NCBI GenBank assembly: GCA_024277475.1
Contig: JAJRVC010000334.1
Coordinates: forward strand, 1 to 9,272
Origin: Deltaproteobacteria bacterium
GTDB lineage: Bacteria > Desulfobacterota > Desulfobacteria > Desulfobacterales > JAFDCJ01
DNA length: 9,272 nt
Direction: 5' to 3'
Of the stretch, positions 6,437 to 9,272 are shown one piece after another. The translations under genes were made by a program, and so were the position numbers. The notes under the pieces are model-generated. The model made no database searches. It was not told where the DNA came from and saw nothing but the letters and a program-made list of their open reading frames with translations. Numbering within the stretch: position 1 is the stretch's first letter; every line of letters starts with the position of its first letter.

Positions 6437-6514
6437 TGGTTTGTCGGGTTGAACCGGTATGAAAAAATGAAACCAGCGGCATTTGAGCCTGAACACCCGC
6501 AACCCGATAAATCA
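6437..6514 (+). other. Stem-loop 3, 15-bp stem
   Basis: The arm at 6437-6451 (TGGTTTGTCGGGTTG) pairs base for base with 6500-6514 (CAACCCGATAAATCA): 15 contiguous pairs with two G-U wobbles. The loop is 48 nt, the same length as that of stem-loop 2. G-U pairs in the stem make it more stable as plus-strand RNA than a mere DNA palindrome would need, consistent with a function in the dctPQM transcript. Confidence 0.6.
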
Positions 6515-6532
6515 TAATCCTGCTTGACCAGA

Positions 6533-6599
6533 TATCAGGTACCATTGCAGAGACTATCAAAAACAACTATTTATGGAAGCCTGATAAGGAGAAGTTGTT
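6533..6599 (+). promoter_or_regulatory. Interleaved helices around the dctQ ribosome binding site
   Basis: TATCAGGT (6533-6540) can pair with GCCTGATA (6579-6586), and AACAACT (6562-6568) with AGTTGTT (6593-6599), which touches the ATG at 6600. The Shine-Dalgarno AAGGAG (6586-6591) sits between the two right arms. Because the arms interleave, the helices form either a pseudoknot or two competing folds. Either could control dctQ translation. Confidence 0.4.
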
Positions 6600-7112
6600 A
6601 TGGACTATGACAAAAAAGGCAGAGGGAGTGGAGCAAATTTTGATCTGATTCTTGAGAAGATCAAAACAATCAGCAATATTTTCATGACAATATTATTGAT
6701 TGGCCTGACTTTACTATTGGGTGCCAGCATTGCCATGAGGTATTTTCTGGGTCAGCCAATACCTTGGTCGAACGCCGTTGCAAGATATGTTTACATATAT
6801 ATTGTGCTGATAGGGAGCGCCATTTCCTATATGCTAGAGGGCCATGCAGTCATAGAATCTTTTTACAATATAATGCCCAGGGGCGTCAAGATGGTATTTG
6901 ACTTGGCACACTATCTGATAGTAATGGGGCTCTCCGCCATGCTTATCTTTAAAGGTGTAAAGTATACGATTAGTATGTGGGGCGTACATTCGCCTGTTTT
7001 ATCGTTTTTTTCAATGGGGATCGTTTATTTCGCAGTGCCGATATGTTTCGTGATAATTTTTTTATATCTTTTGAGAAAAACAATTGGATTACTTGGTGAG
7101 TATGGCAGATAA
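6600..7112 (+). CDS. dctQ: TRAP transporter small membrane subunit, DctQ family
   Basis: The 170-residue protein has the four membrane helices of DctQ, at about 27-49, 62-80, 98-120 and 136-158, after a short charged cytoplasmic N-terminus. The family signature between helices 1 and 2 is present: MRYFLGQPIPW (46-56) followed by an RYVYIYIVLIGSA segment (62-74). DctQ pairs with DctM in the inner membrane to form the TRAP translocation unit. AAGGAG at 6586-6591, eight nt before the ATG, fixes the start. A 90-bp gap separates it from dctM. The coding sequence is AT-richer than the opine dehydrogenase and amidohydrolase genes. Confidence 0.92.
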   Translation: MDYDKKGRGSGANFDLILEKIKTISNIFMTILLIGLTLLLGASIAMRYFLGQPIPWSNAVARYVYIYIVLIGSAISYMLEGHAVIESFYNIMPRGVKMVFDLAHYLIVMGLSAMLIFKGVKYTISMWGVHSPVLSFFSMGIVYFAVPICFVIIFLYLLRKTIGLLGEYGR

Positions 7113-7202
7113 CGAATAGCCCTCATCCTGTTGTATTATCAATTGAACTTTAGCAACATCTGTGAATTCAATTTACAATTTACAAATATATGGGGGGTAA
7201 CA

Positions 7203-8483
7203 ATGACGTATATTATACTCATGGTGATCTGTTTTGCCCTGCTGATGCTGGTTAGGATACCCATACCTTTTGCTTTGATTGCCTCGACAATGGTTTATTT
7301 TTTGGGAGTAGACCTGCCCCTGGACATCGTTGTTATCCGGATAATACGGTCGTTTGATTCATTCATTTTATTAGCGATTCCGTTTTTCGTTCTAGCCGGC
7401 AAAATTATGTCCGAGGCCAACATCAGTGATCGCTTGATTCGGGTCGCCGATCTATTGGTGGGGAGGTTAAAGGGCAGCCTGGCCTACGTTAACATCGTGG
7501 TAAGTATGTTTTTCGGCGGGATTACAGGAACCGCCATCTCCGATACAACCGCCATAGGATCTATTCTGATTCCCACAATGGTAAAAGAAGGTTACTCAAA
7601 ACGGTTCAGTGCAGCCGTAACTGCCGCATCATCGACCATGGGACCCATTATTCCTCCGAGCCTGATGTTTATCATATACGGTTCCATAGCCCAGGTTTCC
7701 ATTCGAGATCTGTTTTTGGCAGGCGCCATACCTGGCGTGCTTGTTGGTTTGTCACAGATGTTTGCTGTAAAAATCATAGGGTTAAGAACAGACTTTCCCA
7801 AAAGAACCGAGAAGATACCTTTTATGGAAGGTGTAAACATCGTAAAGAATGGAAGCCCGGCTTTAGTTTTGCCGGTATTGATCCTGGGCAGTATCATCCT
7901 GGGTATTGCCAGCCCTACCGAAGCAGCTGTTATTGCGGTCTTCTATACAGTATTTATAGCCCTCTTCGGTTATCGCACCATGACGGCAAGAAAACTGATT
8001 GACGTCGTCAAGGATTCAGCCATTGAAACCGGAAGCGTCTCCATTATCATAGCTGCGGCGGCATTGTTTGGTTGGGCTCTTTCCAATGAGCAAGTGCCCC
8101 AGCATTTTGCACAGTTTCTGGTGGATAATATCCAAAACAAATTTCTGATATTGCTTCTTATAAATGTTATGCTCTTCACACTGGGAATGTTTATGGACAG
8201 CATCCCGGCAATTATGATTGTAACGCCGGTTTTCCTGCCTTTGTTTAAAATGCTGGAGATAGATCCGCTGCATGCAGGTGTGTTCATGAGTATCAACCTG
8301 ATTACCGGCCTGGCCACACCGCCGGTGGGATGTTGTTTGTTTGCGGCATCCATTATTTCTAACGAATCAATGGAAAAAATTAGTATTACAATACTACCAT
8401 TCTTGGCTGCAAATCTGGTCGTAGTGCTCTTGGTCACCTATGTCCCCTTTGTTTCAATGTTCATCCCGTCACTGTTCCAATAA
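7203..8483 (+). CDS. dctM: TRAP transporter large permease subunit, DctM family
   Basis: The start is set at ATG 7203, giving 426 residues, the usual DctM size. A GGGGGGT ribosome site at 7192-7198 precedes it, and the protein then opens with a membrane helix as DctM proteins do; an in-frame TTG at 7131 would add 24 unlikely residues. About a dozen hydrophobic helices span the length. Diagnostic motifs include FFGGITGTAISDTTAIGSI (103-121), the GPIIPPSLM re-entrant segment (147-155) and ASPTEAA (236-242). Near the C-terminus, NLITGLATPPVG (365-376) forms the second re-entrant hairpin. These two segments line the sodium and substrate sites in the elevator-type DctM fold. It works with DctQ and the periplasmic DctP to import an organic acid using the sodium gradient. 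Confidence 0.94.
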   Translation: MTYIILMVICFALLMLVRIPIPFALIASTMVYFLGVDLPLDIVVIRIIRSFDSFILLAIPFFVLAGKIMSEANISDRLIRVADLLVGRLKGSLAYVNIVVSMFFGGITGTAISDTTAIGSILIPTMVKEGYSKRFSAAVTAASSTMGPIIPPSLMFIIYGSIAQVSIRDLFLAGAIPGVLVGLSQMFAVKIIGLRTDFPKRTEKIPFMEGVNIVKNGSPALVLPVLILGSIILGIASPTEAAVIAVFYTVFIALFGYRTMTARKLIDVVKDSAIETGSVSIIIAAAALFGWALSNEQVPQHFAQFLVDNIQNKFLILLLINVMLFTLGMFMDSIPAIMIVTPVFLPLFKMLEIDPLHAGVFMSINLITGLATPPVGCCLFAASIISNESMEKISITILPFLAANLVVVLLVTYVPFVSMFIPSLFQ

Positions 8484-8500
8484 GGATATTATAGCGTCTT

Positions 8501-8547
8501 TTGGCATAAACAATTTTCCCTATTAATCCGGCAAGTAAATATGCCAA
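8501..8547 (+). other. Inverted repeat after dctM
   Basis: TTGGCATA (8501-8508) is a perfect 8-bp inverted repeat of TATGCCAA (8540-8547) around a 31-nt loop. There is no T-run behind it, so it is a weak candidate for a transcript end or stabilising hairpin. It starts 18 nt after the dctM stop codon. Confidence 0.35.
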
Positions 8548-8554
8548 TGGCTAT

Positions 8555-8582
8555 TTGCATGGACTGCGGTTGATTCTATAAC
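8555..8582 (+). promoter_or_regulatory. Candidate sigma-70 promoter of the universal stress protein gene
   Basis: TTGCAT (8555-8560) and TATAAC (8577-8582) are 16 bp apart. The -10 box matches five of six consensus bases and the -35 box three of six. Transcription would start near 8589, just before the AGGAGG ribosome site at 8592-8597, giving a very short leader. Confidence 0.4.
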
Positions 8583-8606
8583 ATAAAAATTAGGAGGAAA
8601 CATTCA

Positions 8607-9125
8607 ATGTTACCTGATATCAATAAAATTCTTTACGCAACCGATCTCTCAAAAAATTCCGCCCATGCTTTTCGCTATGCCGTGTACTTTGCAAAAAAAT
8701 TCGATGCCGAGATTATCATCTTGCATATTATCGAAGGAGCATCGCCAAATGCTGTAAAAGCACTTACGTTCTATCTTAAAGATGAGTACCTCAAGGAGAT
8801 CCTGGAAGACGGGGTAACCCATACCATCGAACGAATTAAAAACCGATTGAAGATATTTTTCGATAGGGAACTTGCAGATGATCTCGAATTCGCCGAAAAA
8901 CTTACTTCAATAGAAGTCTACCGCGGCTTTCCTGAAGAAGAGATACTAAAAAATGCGGACGCTTTTGACTGCGATGCAATCATAATGGGGGCCCATGAAA
9001 AGGGCATCGCACATACCTTTTTGGGAACTGTTGCCAAAAGGGTGCTTCGTCGGTCCCGGAAACCTGTTTTTATCATCCCGCTGCCGAAAGGAGAGACAGA
9101 TACATCATTCGATGATGACGATTAG
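8607..9125 (+). CDS. Universal stress protein, UspA family
   Basis: The 172-residue cytosolic protein has the UspA alpha/beta fold. Strand 1 carries ILYATDLS with D13, the adenine-contacting aspartate, and strand 2 is IIILHIIEG (36-44). The C-terminal nucleotide loop and final strand read IIMGAHEKG, FLGTVAKRVL, PVFIIPL (125-159). ATP-binding members have G-2x-G-9x-G(S/T); here the second glycine is Glu131 and the loop is one residue short before G140-T141, so ATP binding is doubtful. An acidic tail FDDDD extends beyond the normal end. AGGAGG at 8592-8597, nine nt before the ATG, fixes the start. It follows the TRAP operon and may have its own promoter. USP domains are sometimes encoded beside or fused to TRAP subunits, where they are thought to tune transport. 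Confidence 0.9.
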   Translation: MLPDINKILYATDLSKNSAHAFRYAVYFAKKFDAEIIILHIIEGASPNAVKALTFYLKDEYLKEILEDGVTHTIERIKNRLKIFFDRELADDLEFAEKLTSIEVYRGFPEEEILKNADAFDCDAIIMGAHEKGIAHTFLGTVAKRVLRRSRKPVFIIPLPKGETDTSFDDDD

Positions 9126-9230
9126 ATCTGGTTTGGCACTACGGAATACGATTGCTTTATTTATTTTCATGTCTTTTTTTAGTGTATTGCAGAGAAAAAA
9201 CGATCCAATAAGCAATGGGAAACGCACTCA

Positions 9231-9272
9231 ATGAACCCTGAAATTATTATTATTGGCGGTGGCGTAATCGGC
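9231..9272 (+). CDS. N-terminus of a Rossmann-fold, probably FAD-dependent, oxidoreductase (cut by window end)
   Basis: Only 14 codons are inside the window: MNPEIIIIGGGVIG. A short hydrophobic strand leading into GGGVIG is the GxGxxG dinucleotide-binding turn placed at the very N-terminus, as in FAD-dependent oxidoreductases such as D-amino-acid or glycine oxidases and glycerol-3-phosphate dehydrogenase. NAD-binding proteins cannot be ruled out from this stretch. The ribosome site is weak (ATGGGA at 9215-9220). Upstream in-frame codons give no better start, so ATG 9231 is used. Next to an opine dehydrogenase and importer, an amino-acid-oxidising enzyme would be fitting, but this is inference. 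Confidence 0.7.
   Translation, partial: MNPEIIIIGGGVIG

Larger units (their letters stand above)
6245..6599 (+). other. Highly structured 355-nt intergenic RNA between dctP and dctQ
   Basis: No credible gene lies here, but base pairing is exceptional. Three tandem stem-loops can be drawn, followed by two interleaved helices next to the dctQ ribosome site; each is listed separately. None of the three stems is followed by a clean U-tract, so simple rho-independent termination is not indicated. In TRAP operons the binding protein is needed in excess over the membrane subunits, so structures protecting the dctP message 3' end or throttling dctQM are plausible. A repeated extragenic element or a structured regulatory RNA is an alternative. 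Confidence 0.6.

Noticed and set aside
6291..6566. Minus-strand open frame of 91 codons in the dctP-dctQ gap
   Set aside because: Composition is not protein-like, no ribosome site precedes its start, and its course is explained by the stem-loop arms.
7131..7202. Earlier dctM start at TTG 7131
   Set aside because: The added 24 residues are unlike DctM N-termini. ATG 7203 has a ribosome site and gives the standard length.
1..9272. CRISPR array, tRNA, rRNA, insertion sequence or phage gene
   Set aside because: No regularly spaced repeats, cloverleaf, transposase motif or terminal inverted repeats could be found by eye on either strand.

Overview
This window looks like a chromosomal accessory-metabolism locus from a Gram-negative bacterium, most likely an anaerobic Desulfobacterota (former Deltaproteobacteria) lineage. 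The lineage call is an inference. It rests on mixed moderate GC content, Shine-Dalgarno-led genes, a complete TRAP transporter with a Sec-exported binding protein, and TCGAAT-rich intergenic repeats of a type I associate with that group. No rRNA, tRNA, CRISPR array, insertion sequence or phage gene is visible.

Left edge (1-390). The C-terminal 39 codons of an unidentified plus-strand protein end at 122. A minus-strand relic then converges on it. The relic is an internal slice of a DppC/OppC-type peptide ABC permease that runs in frame into a short sequence resembling the Walker B segment of a DppD/OppD-type ATPase. The peptide importer that once lay downstream of the amidohydrolase therefore appears to have been deleted down to about 250 bp.

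Regulated core (389-4886). A metal-dependent amidohydrolase of the Xaa-Pro/Xaa-Arg dipeptidase and imidazolonepropionase-like type (minus strand) is divergent from a GntR/FCD regulator (plus strand) across a 238-bp AT-rich control region holding two perfect 10-bp palindromes. The regulator gene overlaps by 4 bp an APH/choline-kinase-fold small-molecule kinase. After a short gene remnant comes an octopine/nopaline (opine) dehydrogenase family enzyme with its His/Arg/Asp catalytic residues in place. Its last codons and stop fall inside an intergenic TCGAAT repeat.

Transport block (5192-8483). A DctP-type binding protein, a DctQ small membrane subunit and a DctM large permease form a full TRAP transporter. 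The 355-bp gap between dctP and dctQ is unusually structured, with three long stem-loops in tandem (one of 15 contiguous pairs) and a further pair of interleaved helices around the dctQ ribosome binding site. This is the most distinctive non-coding feature of the window.

Right edge (8484-9272). A UspA-like stress protein has its own candidate promoter and a degenerate ATP-binding loop. The first 14 codons of a Rossmann-fold, probably FAD-dependent, oxidoreductase follow.

Together the genes fit uptake of an organic acid or amino-acid conjugate by the TRAP system, hydrolysis of an amide or peptide bond by the amidohydrolase, NAD(P)-linked cleavage or formation of an N-(carboxyalkyl)amino acid by the opine dehydrogenase, possible phosphorylation by the APH-like kinase, and control by the FCD ligand sensor. 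The actual substrate cannot be read from the sequence.
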